A stretch of DNA of 55,378 nt from Gammaproteobacteria bacterium (GTDB lineage: Bacteria > Pseudomonadota > Gammaproteobacteria > Natronospirales > JAJUFS01), in assembly GCA_029263725.1 (NCBI GenBank), contig JAJUFS010000004.1, positions 1-55,378 on the forward strand. Direction: 5' to 3'. A model generated the notes under the pieces. That model was given only the letters and a program-made list of their open reading frames with translations. It did not search any database and was not told the DNA's origin. A program made the translations under genes and the position numbers. How positions within the stretch are numbered: the first letter of the stretch is position 1; the number at the start of each line of letters is the position of its first letter. Positions 46,830-54,640 of this stretch are shown piece after piece.

Positions 46830-47258
46830 ATGCCGTACCAGCACTTGCTCATTGCCGTTGACCTGACCGAGGCCAGTGACCGCATCGCCAGTCACGCCCA
46901 TGAACTCGCCAGGATCTTCGGCGCGCGCCTCAGCCTCGTTCACGTGGTCGAATACGTGCCCGTCGATCCCGCCGGCGAAGCCCTGCTGCCGCCGCCCGTG
47001 AACATGGAAGAGGAACTGATGGAGGCGGCCCGCAAGCGGCTGGATGCGCTGTGCGACAAGCTCGGCCTGCCCGAGTGCCGGCGCCACGTGGTCCTGGGCA
47101 ACATCAAGACCGAGGTGGTGCGCATCGCCGCCGAGGAAGAGTGCGACCTCATCGTGCTCGGCCGCCACGAACGCCACGGCCTGCAGCTCCTGCTGGGCTC
47201 CACCGAAAAATCCGTGCTCGCCTCCGCGCCCTGCGACGTGCTCGCCGTCCGCCTCTGA
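46830..47258 (+). CDS. Universal stress protein (UspA family)
   Basis: 142 residues with a single Usp domain. It begins YQHLLIAVDLTEASDRIASHA, has LSLVHVVEY, and ends with the nucleotide-binding GRHERHGLQLLLGSTEKSVL and CDVLAVRL. E. coli UspA-like size. It lies between rsmA and a lipoprotein gene where relatives have apaG. The GGGGAGAAAACGGGGG leader holds its ribosome site. Confidence 0.9.
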   Translation: MPYQHLLIAVDLTEASDRIASHAHELARIFGARLSLVHVVEYVPVDPAGEALLPPPVNMEEELMEAARKRLDALCDKLGLPECRRHVVLGNIKTEVVRIAAEEECDLIVLGRHERHGLQLLLGSTEKSVLASAPCDVLAVRL

Positions 47259-47345
47259 ACCTGCGCCTTTACCCAATCTGAGGGATGCGGGCGCGACTTT
47301 CCGCTCGCCATACTCCCGCCATCATCACCTGCAGGAAACACCCCC

Positions 47346-48482
47346 ATGCGCGCCATCCCGATGCTGTTCGCCCTGTCCGCGTTGCTCCTTGCCGCCTGTG
47401 GCGGCGGTGGCGGAAGTGAAAGCGGCGGGCCGCAGCAGCCCGGCCCTGGCGGCGGCGGAACGGGCGGCGGCAGCGACTACGGCGAGTTCATTGCCATCGA
47501 CGGCGCCGCGCCCTGGGAGTCGATCCTCGACATGCGCGTCACCAACAGCGGGCTGTACCTGCGCAACGTGGCGGACGAGGGAACCCGCGTCTACCGCCTC
47601 AACCTCGGCGGCCCGTCGCCGGTATGGCGATCGCATGATCACGACGATCACCTGTTCAGCTACATGCCGACGAGCATGCGCAACGAAGGCACGGACGTCT
47701 TCTCCTACTTCTACATGACGATCGGCAAGAACGGCTACATCAGCTACAACAACAGCACGCCGTTCCTGGAAAGCGACAATCCGAAGCTCGGCGGCTTCTA
47801 TCGCCCGAATTTCATGGTGGTCGACAACGGCACGCACGCCACCACCTGGGCGATCTTCGAGGACAACTACGGCCTGACCACGGTCCAGTACCGCATCGGC
47901 GCCAATGCCTCGGGCGACATCTACACCACGGCGCTCAACGCCGTCGCGCTGCCGGTCTCGGTCGAGGTCGTGGAAGCGGATGACGACGACGGCTTCCTCT
48001 GGGCGGGCGGCGGCTCGTACGTCTACATCTTCGACAGCAGCAGCTACAAGGCTTACGACCTGTCCGCCTACGCGTCCTTCGGTCCCATGGAGTACGTGCA
48101 GAAGATTCGCGTGGTGAACGACGAGGCCTGGGTGGGCACGGGCAGCCGCATCTTCCGCGTCCGTTCGAACGGGCAGGTCACGCTCTTCGCCACCCTGACC
48201 GGCGTGGCAGCGGCGATGTCGCTCGGCGATTTCGCCGTCGACGGCGGCTACGTCTATACCACCGACGGCGAGAAGATCGACATCCAGTTCGGCAACCGCT
48301 CTCCCATCCTGCCGCCCATGCCGACCAGCAGCACCGAAGAAATGATGCATTACCTCCAGGTGCAGGGCGCGCTGCACGCCGGGCCGCTGGAAGTCTCCAC
48401 CGACCCCCTCAATCCGTTCATCTATTCGCTCTCGACCACGGCCGACGGATACACGCGAGTGGTGCGCATTCCCAAGGACTGA
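47346..48482 (+). CDS. Lipoprotein with a glycine-rich linker, unknown function
   Basis: 378 residues. The lipobox LLAAC (Cys18) is followed by a glycine/serine-rich linker to about residue 43. The rest, about 335 residues, reads as beta strands with repeated short aromatic blocks (GLYLRNVADEGTRVYRLNL, NGYISYNNSTPFL, GSYVYIFDSSSYKAY, GGYVYTTDGEKID), suggesting a beta-propeller. Probably outer-membrane anchored and facing the periplasm or surface. Not recognised as a named family. Confidence 0.7.
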   Translation: MRAIPMLFALSALLLAACGGGGGSESGGPQQPGPGGGGTGGGSDYGEFIAIDGAAPWESILDMRVTNSGLYLRNVADEGTRVYRLNLGGPSPVWRSHDHDDHLFSYMPTSMRNEGTDVFSYFYMTIGKNGYISYNNSTPFLESDNPKLGGFYRPNFMVVDNGTHATTWAIFEDNYGLTTVQYRIGANASGDIYTTALNAVALPVSVEVVEADDDDGFLWAGGGSYVYIFDSSSYKAYDLSAYASFGPMEYVQKIRVVNDEAWVGTGSRIFRVRSNGQVTLFATLTGVAAAMSLGDFAVDGGYVYTTDGEKIDIQFGNRSPILPPMPTSSTEEMMHYLQVQGALHAGPLEVSTDPLNPFIYSLSTTADGYTRVVRIPKD

Positions 48483-48510
48483 CGCGCCTGAATCACGTCT
48501 CCCGCTGAGT

Positions 48511-48552
48511 TAGAATCCGGAGCTCTGCCTCGGCGCCGCAGCATGCGGCGCC
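48511..48552 (+). promoter_or_regulatory. apaH leader: -10-like box and perfect hairpin
   Basis: TAGAAT at 48511-48516 could be a -10. Downstream, GGCGCCGCA (48532-48540) and TGCGGCGCC (48544-48552) form a 9-bp stem with a 3-base loop, ending about 9 bases before the ribosome site of apaH. It lacks a T-run, so it is not a normal terminator. It may affect translation or RNA stability. Confidence 0.4.
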
Positions 48553-48568
48553 CCGCCACGGAGACCGG

Positions 48569-49402
48569 ATGACCATTTACGCCATTGGCGACCTGCAAGG
48601 CTGCCTGGACCCGCTGAAGCGCCTGCTTGACCGCCTGGGCTTCGAGCCCGGGGTCCATCGCCTGTGGTTTACCGGCGACCTCGTCAATCGCGGACCGGAC
48701 TCGGTGGCGACGCTGCGCTTCGTGAAGTCGCTGGGCGAGGCCGCCGTCACCGTGCTCGGCAACCACGATCTCCACTTGCTGGCGGTGGCCGAGGGTTTCC
48801 AGGTCGCGCGCCGCGGCGACACCATGCAGGAAGTCCTGGACGCGCCGGATGCCGCCGAGCTGCTCGCCTGGCTGCGCCACCGGCCGCTCATCCATCACGA
48901 CGCCGGTCACCTGCTGATCCACGCCGGGCTGCCGCCGCAATGGGATCTCGACACGGCGCTGGCCTGCGCCCGCGAGGTCGAAGCCGTGCTGCGCGGCGCG
49001 GATTACCGCGAGCTGCTGCGCGGGATGTATGGCAATGAACCGGCCAAATGGCAGGATGAGCTCGCGGGCCTGGAACGCTGGCGCTTCACCATCAACGCGC
49101 TTACCCGGTTGCGCTACTGCACGCCCGAGGGCCGGATGGACTTCCGCGACAAGGGCGCGCCCGGCACGCAGGCGGCGGGGCTGGTGCCCTGGTTCGAGGC
49201 CCCCGGGCGGAAAAGCGCGGGCCTCGAAATCATCTGCGGCCACTGGTCGACGCTCGGCCAGTTCAGCCGCGACGGCGTGCATTCGCTGGACACGGGCTGC
49301 GTGTGGGGCGGCCGCCTGAGCGCGCTGGCATTGGATACACACCGTTTCGTCAGCGTCGACTGCCCGTGCGCGCAGCGGCCCGGCGCGCCCTCACAGGCCT
49401 GA
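48569..49402 (+). CDS. apaH: Bis(5'-nucleosyl)-tetraphosphatase, symmetrical
   Basis: Splits Ap4A into two ADP. 277 residues with the calcineurin-type metal motifs: AIGDLQGC, GDLVNRGPDS, and GNHDLHLL. The length is that of ApaH. It is set apart from rsmA by the universal stress protein and a lipoprotein gene, unlike the rsmA-apaG-apaH order in E. coli. Confidence 0.94.
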   Translation: MTIYAIGDLQGCLDPLKRLLDRLGFEPGVHRLWFTGDLVNRGPDSVATLRFVKSLGEAAVTVLGNHDLHLLAVAEGFQVARRGDTMQEVLDAPDAAELLAWLRHRPLIHHDAGHLLIHAGLPPQWDLDTALACAREVEAVLRGADYRELLRGMYGNEPAKWQDELAGLERWRFTINALTRLRYCTPEGRMDFRDKGAPGTQAAGLVPWFEAPGRKSAGLEIICGHWSTLGQFSRDGVHSLDTGCVWGGRLSALALDTHRFVSVDCPCAQRPGAPSQA

Positions 49403-49416
49403 TCACAGGAGGAAGC

Positions 49417-50193
49417 ATGAATCTCGATCTTGCTGGAAAACGCGCCCTGGTCTGCGGCGCCAGCGAAGGCATCGGCCGGGCGGCGGCAATCGAGCTCGCC
49501 CGCCTGGGCGCGACGGTGACGGTGCTCGCGCGCCGCTCGGAGCTGCTCGCCGAAGTGGTCCGCGACCTGCCGGGCATCGGCCATGACTACGTGGTGGCGG
49601 ATTTCGACGACACCTCCGTGCTGGAGGCGCTGATCGACGGCAAGCTCGCGCCGCGCGGCTACACCATCCTGGTGAACAATGCCGGCGGCCCGCCGGGCGG
49701 ACCGATCACCGCAGCGAAGCCCGAGCAGTTCCTCGCCGCCTTCCGCCGCCACCTGGTCGCCAACCAGCTGCTCTCGCAGGCCGTGCTGCCGGCGATGCGT
49801 GAACAGCGCTTCGGCCGCATCATCAACATCGTCTCCACGTCCGTCTACGAGCCCATCCCGGGGCTGGGCGTGTCCAACACCATCCGCGCCGCGGTCGCGG
49901 GCTGGGCCAAGACCCTGGCGCGCGAAGTGGCGGCCGACGGCATTACCGTGAACAATGTGCTGCCGGGCTTCACCAACACCGCAAGGCTGGAGAAGCTGTT
50001 CGCGGCGCGGGCGGAAGCCACCGGCCAGCTGCCGGATGCCATCGCCCAGGCGGCGCTGGCGCAGGTGCCCGCGGGACGCTTCGCGGAAGCCGAGGAAATC
50101 GCCGCCGCCATCGCCTTCCTGGCCTCGCCCGCGGCCGGCTACATCACCGGCGTGAGCCTGCCCGTCGACGGCGGCCGGCTGCATTCGATCTAG
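49417..50193 (+). CDS. SDR-family protein lacking the canonical Tyr/Lys pair
   Basis: 258 residues from ATG 49417, after AGGAGG. The cofactor motif ALVCGASEGIGRAAAIELAR and the LVNNAGG strand are present, with Ser in NIVSTS. Where SDRs have YxxxK, this protein reads VSNTI (GLGVSNTIRAAVAGWAK). The catalytic Tyr and Lys therefore appear to be missing, so it may be inactive as a dehydrogenase or use another mechanism. It leads the kynurenine-type operon and is 8 bases from the aldehyde dehydrogenase gene. The role is unknown. Confidence 0.85.
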   Translation: MNLDLAGKRALVCGASEGIGRAAAIELARLGATVTVLARRSELLAEVVRDLPGIGHDYVVADFDDTSVLEALIDGKLAPRGYTILVNNAGGPPGGPITAAKPEQFLAAFRRHLVANQLLSQAVLPAMREQRFGRIINIVSTSVYEPIPGLGVSNTIRAAVAGWAKTLAREVAADGITVNNVLPGFTNTARLEKLFAARAEATGQLPDAIAQAALAQVPAGRFAEAEEIAAAIAFLASPAAGYITGVSLPVDGGRLHSI

Positions 50194-50201
50194 GAACGCC
50201 C

Positions 50202-51647
50202 ATGCGCAAGCTGCGACATTTCATCAACGGCGAGTTCGTCGATCCGGCCAGCGGCAAATGGCTGGACGTCTTCGAACCCGCGACCGGGCAGAAATACGCC
50301 GAGCTCGCCGCCGGCAGCGCCGCCGACCTCGAACGCGCGGTGGCCGCGGCAGCGGCCGCGCGCGACGCCTGGAAGAACACACCCGCCGACAGGCGCTCGC
50401 GCATCCTGTGGCGCATCGGCGAACTCATCGAGCGCGACCTCGACCTCCTCTCCGCCGCAGAGAGCCAGGACAACGGCAAGCCGGTAACGCTCGCGCGCAG
50501 CCTCGACATTCCGCGCGCGGCGCACAACCTGCGCTTCTTCGCCGCGGCGGCGACGCAGTTCGCCAGCGAGTCGCACGCCATGGAGGAAGGCGCGATCAAC
50601 TACACGCTGCGCCAGCCCATCGGCATCGTCGGCTGCATCTCGCCATGGAACCTGCCGCTGTACCTGTTCACCTGGAAGATCGCGCCGGCGCTGGCCGCCG
50701 GCAACTGTGTCATCGCCAAGCCCTCGGAAATCACGCCGTTGACCGCCACCTTGTTCGGCGAGCTGTGCAACGAAGCGGGGCTGCCGCCGGGCGTGCTGAA
50801 CATCGTCCATGGTCGCGGCAACGAGATCGGCACGGCGCTGGTCGAGCATCCCGCGGTGAACGCGATCTCCTTCACCGGCGGCACGAAGACCGGCGCCGAC
50901 ATCGCCTCGCGCGCCGCGCCGAAGTTCAAGAAGCTGTCGCTGGAACTCGGCGGCAAGAACCCGACGCTGGTGTTCGCCGACTGCGAGTGGCGGAAGACCA
51001 TCGAGCAGACCGTGCGCGGCGCGTTCCTCAACCAGGGCGAGATCTGCCTGTGCGGCTCACGCATCCTGGTCGAGGAAAGCGTCTACGAACGCTTCGTCGC
51101 CGACTTCGTGGCCGAGGCGCGCAAGCTCCTGCCCGCCGATCCCGCCCTTGAGGAAACCCGCCATGGCGCGCTGGTCTCGCGCGAGCACATGGAAAAGGTG
51201 CTGGGCTACATCGAGCTCGCGAAGCAGGAAGGCGGCCGCATCGAATGCGGCGGCGAACGGGTTGTCGTCGAAGGCCGCTGCAGGGAAGGCTGGTTCGTCG
51301 CGCCCACGGTGATCACCGGGCTTTCCATGGACTGCCGCACCAACCAGGAAGAAATCTTCGGACCAGTGGTCAGCATCATGCCGTTCCGCGACGAAGCGCA
51401 TGCCGTGGAACTCGCCAATGGCACGCCGTATGGCCTGGCCGCCTCGATCTGGACCGGCGACGTCGGCCGCACCCATCGCCTCGCGCGCGACATCCACGCC
51501 GGCCTGCTGTGGTTCAACTGCTGGATGCTGCGCGACCTGCGCGTACCCATGGGCGGCATGAAGCAATCCGGCGTCGGCCGCGAAGGCGGCTTCGAGGCCA
51601 TGCGCTTCTTTACCGAAGCGAAGAATGTGACGGTGAAATTCGCGTGA
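50202..51647 (+). CDS. amnC: Aldehyde dehydrogenase, probable 2-aminomuconic 6-semialdehyde dehydrogenase
   Basis: 481 residues, standard for the ALDH superfamily. Conserved positions: the PWNLPLYLFTWKIAPAL pocket, FTGGTKTGADI, the catalytic Glu in LELGGKNP, and Cys in NQGEICLCGSRI (first or second Cys). Context decides the substrate: it lies with genes for 3-hydroxyanthranilate dioxygenase, ACMSD and a RidA-type deaminase, so 2-aminomuconic semialdehyde is likely. The stop is the TGA of a GTGAGAC heptamer. Confidence 0.85.
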   Translation: MRKLRHFINGEFVDPASGKWLDVFEPATGQKYAELAAGSAADLERAVAAAAAARDAWKNTPADRRSRILWRIGELIERDLDLLSAAESQDNGKPVTLARSLDIPRAAHNLRFFAAAATQFASESHAMEEGAINYTLRQPIGIVGCISPWNLPLYLFTWKIAPALAAGNCVIAKPSEITPLTATLFGELCNEAGLPPGVLNIVHGRGNEIGTALVEHPAVNAISFTGGTKTGADIASRAAPKFKKLSLELGGKNPTLVFADCEWRKTIEQTVRGAFLNQGEICLCGSRILVEESVYERFVADFVAEARKLLPADPALEETRHGALVSREHMEKVLGYIELAKQEGGRIECGGERVVVEGRCREGWFVAPTVITGLSMDCRTNQEEIFGPVVSIMPFRDEAHAVELANGTPYGLAASIWTGDVGRTHRLARDIHAGLLWFNCWMLRDLRVPMGGMKQSGVGREGGFEAMRFFTEAKNVTVKFA

Positions 51648-51707
51648 GACGCAAGACGTAAGACGCACACCAGGCGTCGTCTCACGTCTTACGTCTCACG
51701 TCCTACG
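51644..51707. repeat. Heptamer hairpin E11 (GTGAGAC type), amnC 3' end
   Basis: The left arm GTGAGAC-GCAAGAC-GTAAGAC (51644-51664) contains the aldehyde dehydrogenase stop codon. The right arm GTCTCAC-GTCTTAC-GTCTCAC-GTCCTAC (51679-51706) can pair with it. The hairpin separates this gene from the RidA gene in the same operon. Exact 7-base periodicity is very clear here. Confidence 0.88.
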
Positions 51708-51727
51708 AACGAAAGGATGATCAAGAA

Positions 51728-52153
51728 ATGACCGTGACCCGTTTCGACAGCGACAAGGCCCCCGAACCCGTCGGTCTCTACCCGCACGCGCGGCGCGTGG
51801 GCAACCTGCTGTTTCTTTCCGGCGTGGGGCCGCGCAAGCGCGGCTCGAAGGACATTCCGGGCGTGACGCTGGATGACGACGGCAACATCGTCTCCTATGA
51901 CATCGAAACGCAGTGCCGCTCGGTGTTCGACAACGTTCGTTACATCCTCGAAGCCGCCGGCTCGTCCTGGGAACGCCTGGTCGATGTCACCGTGTTCCTC
52001 ACCAACATGAAGGCCGACTTCGCGACCTACAACCGCGTCTATGCCGAGTACTTCAAGGACAACCAGCCGTGCCGCACCACGGTGGAAATCAGCTCCCTGC
52101 CGACACAGATCGCGATCGAGTTGAAGTGCATTGCCACGATAGAAGATGAGTGA
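51728..52153 (+). CDS. amnD: RidA-family protein, probable 2-aminomuconate deaminase
   Basis: 141 residues. RidA-type features include YPHARRVGNLLFLSGVGPRK, the loop VTVFLTNMKADFATYNRVYAEYF and the C-terminal RTTVEISSLP. The conserved Arg of the family is in PCRTTVEI. In kynurenine/2-nitrobenzoate pathways this family deaminates 2-aminomuconate (AmnD, NbaF). Located between aldehyde dehydrogenase and HAO genes. The stop is in a GTGAGAG heptamer. Confidence 0.82.
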   Translation: MTVTRFDSDKAPEPVGLYPHARRVGNLLFLSGVGPRKRGSKDIPGVTLDDDGNIVSYDIETQCRSVFDNVRYILEAAGSSWERLVDVTVFLTNMKADFATYNRVYAEYFKDNQPCRTTVEISSLPTQIAIELKCIATIEDE

Positions 52154-52207
52154 GAGGTAGAAGGTAGAAGAAGGAAGAAGCAGTCTTCTGCCTTCTCCCT
52201 TCTGCCG
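52150..52207. repeat. Heptamer hairpin E12 (hybrid GTGAGAG + GTAGAAG), ridA 3' end
   Basis: GTGAGAG (52150-52156, containing the stop codon), GTAGAAG, GTAGAAG and AAGGAAGAAGC form the left arm. The right arm CTTCTGCCTTCTCCCTTCTGCC (split: 52184-52205) pairs with it. It lies just before the HAO ribosome site and mixes two heptamer types, as in E9. Confidence 0.85.
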
Positions 52208-52222
52208 CCCTGGAGGAGCGCC

Positions 52223-52747
52223 ATGAATGAAATGAAAGTCCTCAACTTCCAGAAATGGATCGACGAGCACCGTCACCTGCTCAAGCCGCCGGTGGGCAAC
52301 AAGGTGGTGTACCCGGACGGTGATTTCATCGTCATGGTGGTGGGCGGCCCGAACACCCGCAAGGACTATCACTACGACGAAGGGCCGGAGTTCTTCTACC
52401 AGCTCGAAGGCGAGATGCTGCTGAAGACCATGCAGGACGGCAGGCCGGTGGACTATCCCATCCGCGCCGGCGAGATCTTCCTGCTGCCGCCGAAGGTGCC
52501 GCATTCACCGCAGCGCATGGCGAACTCCGTGGGCCTTGTCATCGAGCGCAAGCGCCTGCCCGGCGAGAAGGACGGCCTGATGTGGTACTGCGAGAACTGC
52601 CACAACAAGCTCTACGAGGAATACTTCACCCTCAACAACATCGAGGAAGACTTCCCGCCGGTGTTCGACCGCTTCTTCGGCAGTCTCGAGCATCGCACCT
52701 GCAGCCGCTGCGGGGCGGTCATGGAGGACAATCGCAAGCCTGCTTGA
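52223..52747 (+). CDS. nbaC: 3-hydroxyanthranilate 3,4-dioxygenase
   Basis: 174 residues. The catalytic-iron ligands fit the family: His50, Glu56 ([11 protein letters not shown]) and His94 (VPHSPQRMA). A C-terminal rubredoxin-like iron site has four cysteines, C123ENC126 and C160SRC163. It opens the ring of 3-hydroxyanthranilate to 2-amino-3-carboxymuconate semialdehyde. GGAGGAGCG lies before the ATG. Confidence 0.96.
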   Translation: MNEMKVLNFQKWIDEHRHLLKPPVGNKVVYPDGDFIVMVVGGPNTRKDYHYDEGPEFFYQLEGEMLLKTMQDGRPVDYPIRAGEIFLLPPKVPHSPQRMANSVGLVIERKRLPGEKDGLMWYCENCHNKLYEEYFTLNNIEEDFPPVFDRFFGSLEHRTCSRCGAVMEDNRKPA

Positions 52748-52796
52748 AGAAGAAAGGGCTTGCCCTGGGGCGGACGAAAAACATTACAGGAAGAAA

Positions 52797-53816
52797 ATGG
52801 AAAGCACTCTGAAAATAGACATCCATACGCACATTCTGCCGAAGGAATGGCCAAACCTGCGGGAAAAGTACGGCTACGGCGGCTTCATCAGCCTGGAACA
52901 CCAGCCCACTGGCTGCGCGCGCATGATGAAGGACGGCCAGTTCTTCCGCGAGGTGCAGGCGAACTGCTGGGATCCTGGTGTTCGCCTGCACGAGTGCGAC
53001 GCCACCGGCGTGGACGTGCAGGTGCTCTCCACCGTTCCGGTGATGTTCAGTTACTGGGCCAGGCCCGAGCACGCGCATGATCTTTCCATGTTCCTGAACG
53101 ATCACATCGCGCAGACGGCGGCGATAAACCCGAAGCGCTTCGTCGCGCTGGGCACGGTGCCGTTGCAGGACACCGACCTTGCCATCCGGGAGCTTGAGCG
53201 CTGCGTGAAGGAGCTCGGCATGCCCGGCGTGCAGATCGGTTCGCACGTGAACGGCGACAATCTCGACGCACCGCGACTGTTCCCGTTCTTCGAGGCGGCG
53301 GAGGAGCTGGGCGCGGCGATCTTCATCCATCCCTGGGACATGCTCGCCAGGGAACGCATGCCGAAGTACTGGCTGCCGTGGCTGGTCGGCATGCCTACGG
53401 AAACCTGTCTTGCGATCACTTCCATGATCTTCGGCGGCGTGTTCCAGCGCCTGCCGCGGCTGCGCGTGGCGTTCGCGCACGGCGGCGGCTCCTTCCCGTT
53501 CACGCTGGGACGCATCCAGCACGGCTACGAGGTGCGTCCCGATCTCTGCGCCGCGGATTACGATTGCAGCCCGCGCGAAAGCATCGGCAAGTTCTGGCTT
53601 GACTCGCTGGTGCATGATGCGAATGCGCTGCGCTACATGATCGAGCTCATCGGGCCGGAGCGCATTGCGCTCGGCAGCGACTACCCCTTCCCGCTGGGCG
53701 AGCACCATCCGGGCGCGCTGATCGAATCCATGGACCTCGATGCACGCACGCGCGATCTCCTGCTGCATGGCGCCGCGCTGGAATGGCTCGGCCTCGACAA
53801 GGAACGCTTCCTGTGA
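52797..53816 (+). CDS. nbaD: 2-amino-3-carboxymuconate-6-semialdehyde decarboxylase (ACMSD)
   Basis: 339 residues of the amidohydrolase type. Metal-binding His10 and His12 in IDIHTHILPKE, the active-site RVAFAHGGGSFPFTLGRI, and GSDYPFPLGEHHPG with the last metal Asp are seen. It decarboxylates the HAO product to 2-aminomuconic 6-semialdehyde, steering carbon away from quinolinate. It overlaps the next gene by 4 bases (GTGA). Confidence 0.94.
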   Translation: MESTLKIDIHTHILPKEWPNLREKYGYGGFISLEHQPTGCARMMKDGQFFREVQANCWDPGVRLHECDATGVDVQVLSTVPVMFSYWARPEHAHDLSMFLNDHIAQTAAINPKRFVALGTVPLQDTDLAIRELERCVKELGMPGVQIGSHVNGDNLDAPRLFPFFEAAEELGAAIFIHPWDMLARERMPKYWLPWLVGMPTETCLAITSMIFGGVFQRLPRLRVAFAHGGGSFPFTLGRIQHGYEVRPDLCAADYDCSPRESIGKFWLDSLVHDANALRYMIELIGPERIALGSDYPFPLGEHHPGALIESMDLDARTRDLLLHGAALEWLGLDKERFL

Positions 53817-54640
53817 CGCGGATCCGCATCGAGATCGGCGGCGAGACCGTGAGCGCGGACCTGTCTGCACCGCTGGACCTTTCCATTCCGCTGGCCTTCG
53901 ACGGCCCGCAGCCGAACTGCTTCGGTGCGCCGCGCGCTACCCGCGCGACCCTGACGGTCGGCGACTGGAAAGGCGATACGCGCCAGGGCGGCAGCTGCAA
54001 CGTCGGCGTGTACCGGCTGGTGCCTCACTGCAACGGCACGCATACCGAATGCATCGGCCATGTCAGCGATGACGAAACCTTCGCCGCCGACATCGTGCGC
54101 GGCGGCCTGTTCCCGGCGACGCTCATCTCCGTCACGCCGCAGCCGTTCGCCCAATGTGACGAGACCGGCACCGAGGGAACGCAACCCGGAGATCTCGTGA
54201 TAACGCGGGCGACGCTGGCAATGGCGTTCGAAAGATTTCCGAAGGTGGCGATGCGAAAGGCGCTCGCCATCCGCACGCTGCCCAACGATCCCGCGAAGCG
54301 CACGCATCAGTACGATGCTGCCACGCCGCCGGCATATCTTTCCGTCGAAGCCGCAAGCCTCCTGGTGGAGAATGGCGTCGAACACCTGCTGGTGGACGTT
54401 CCCAGCATCGACCGCATGGATGATGGCGGCAGGCTGCGCGCGCATCGCGTGTTCTTCGGGTTGCCGGAAGACGAACGCCGCGTGGCGCTCGCGACCCGTG
54501 CGCACTGTTCGGTGACTGAACTGATCTACGCCGCCGATGAAATCGAGGATGGCTACTATCTGCTTGACCTGCAGCTTCCTTCCTTTCTGACCGACGCGGC
54601 GCCCAGCCGCCCCCTGCTCTACAAGGTGAATGACGAATGA
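53813..54640 (+). CDS. Cyclase-family protein, probable kynurenine formamidase
   Basis: 275 residues from GTG 53813. The cyclase-family (KynB-type) metal motif is present in a variant form, HCNGTHTECIGH, where KynB usually has HxGTHxDxPxH. Later features such as LLVDVPSIDRMDDGGRL and LIYAADEIEDGYYLLDLQLPS fit this family. It hydrolyses N-formylkynurenine in this context. The gene lies between ACMSD and kynureninase with overlaps on both sides. Confidence 0.8.
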   Translation: MTRIRIEIGGETVSADLSAPLDLSIPLAFDGPQPNCFGAPRATRATLTVGDWKGDTRQGGSCNVGVYRLVPHCNGTHTECIGHVSDDETFAADIVRGGLFPATLISVTPQPFAQCDETGTEGTQPGDLVITRATLAMAFERFPKVAMRKALAIRTLPNDPAKRTHQYDAATPPAYLSVEAASLLVENGVEHLLVDVPSIDRMDDGGRLRAHRVFFGLPEDERRVALATRAHCSVTELIYAADEIEDGYYLLDLQLPSFLTDAAPSRPLLYKVNDE

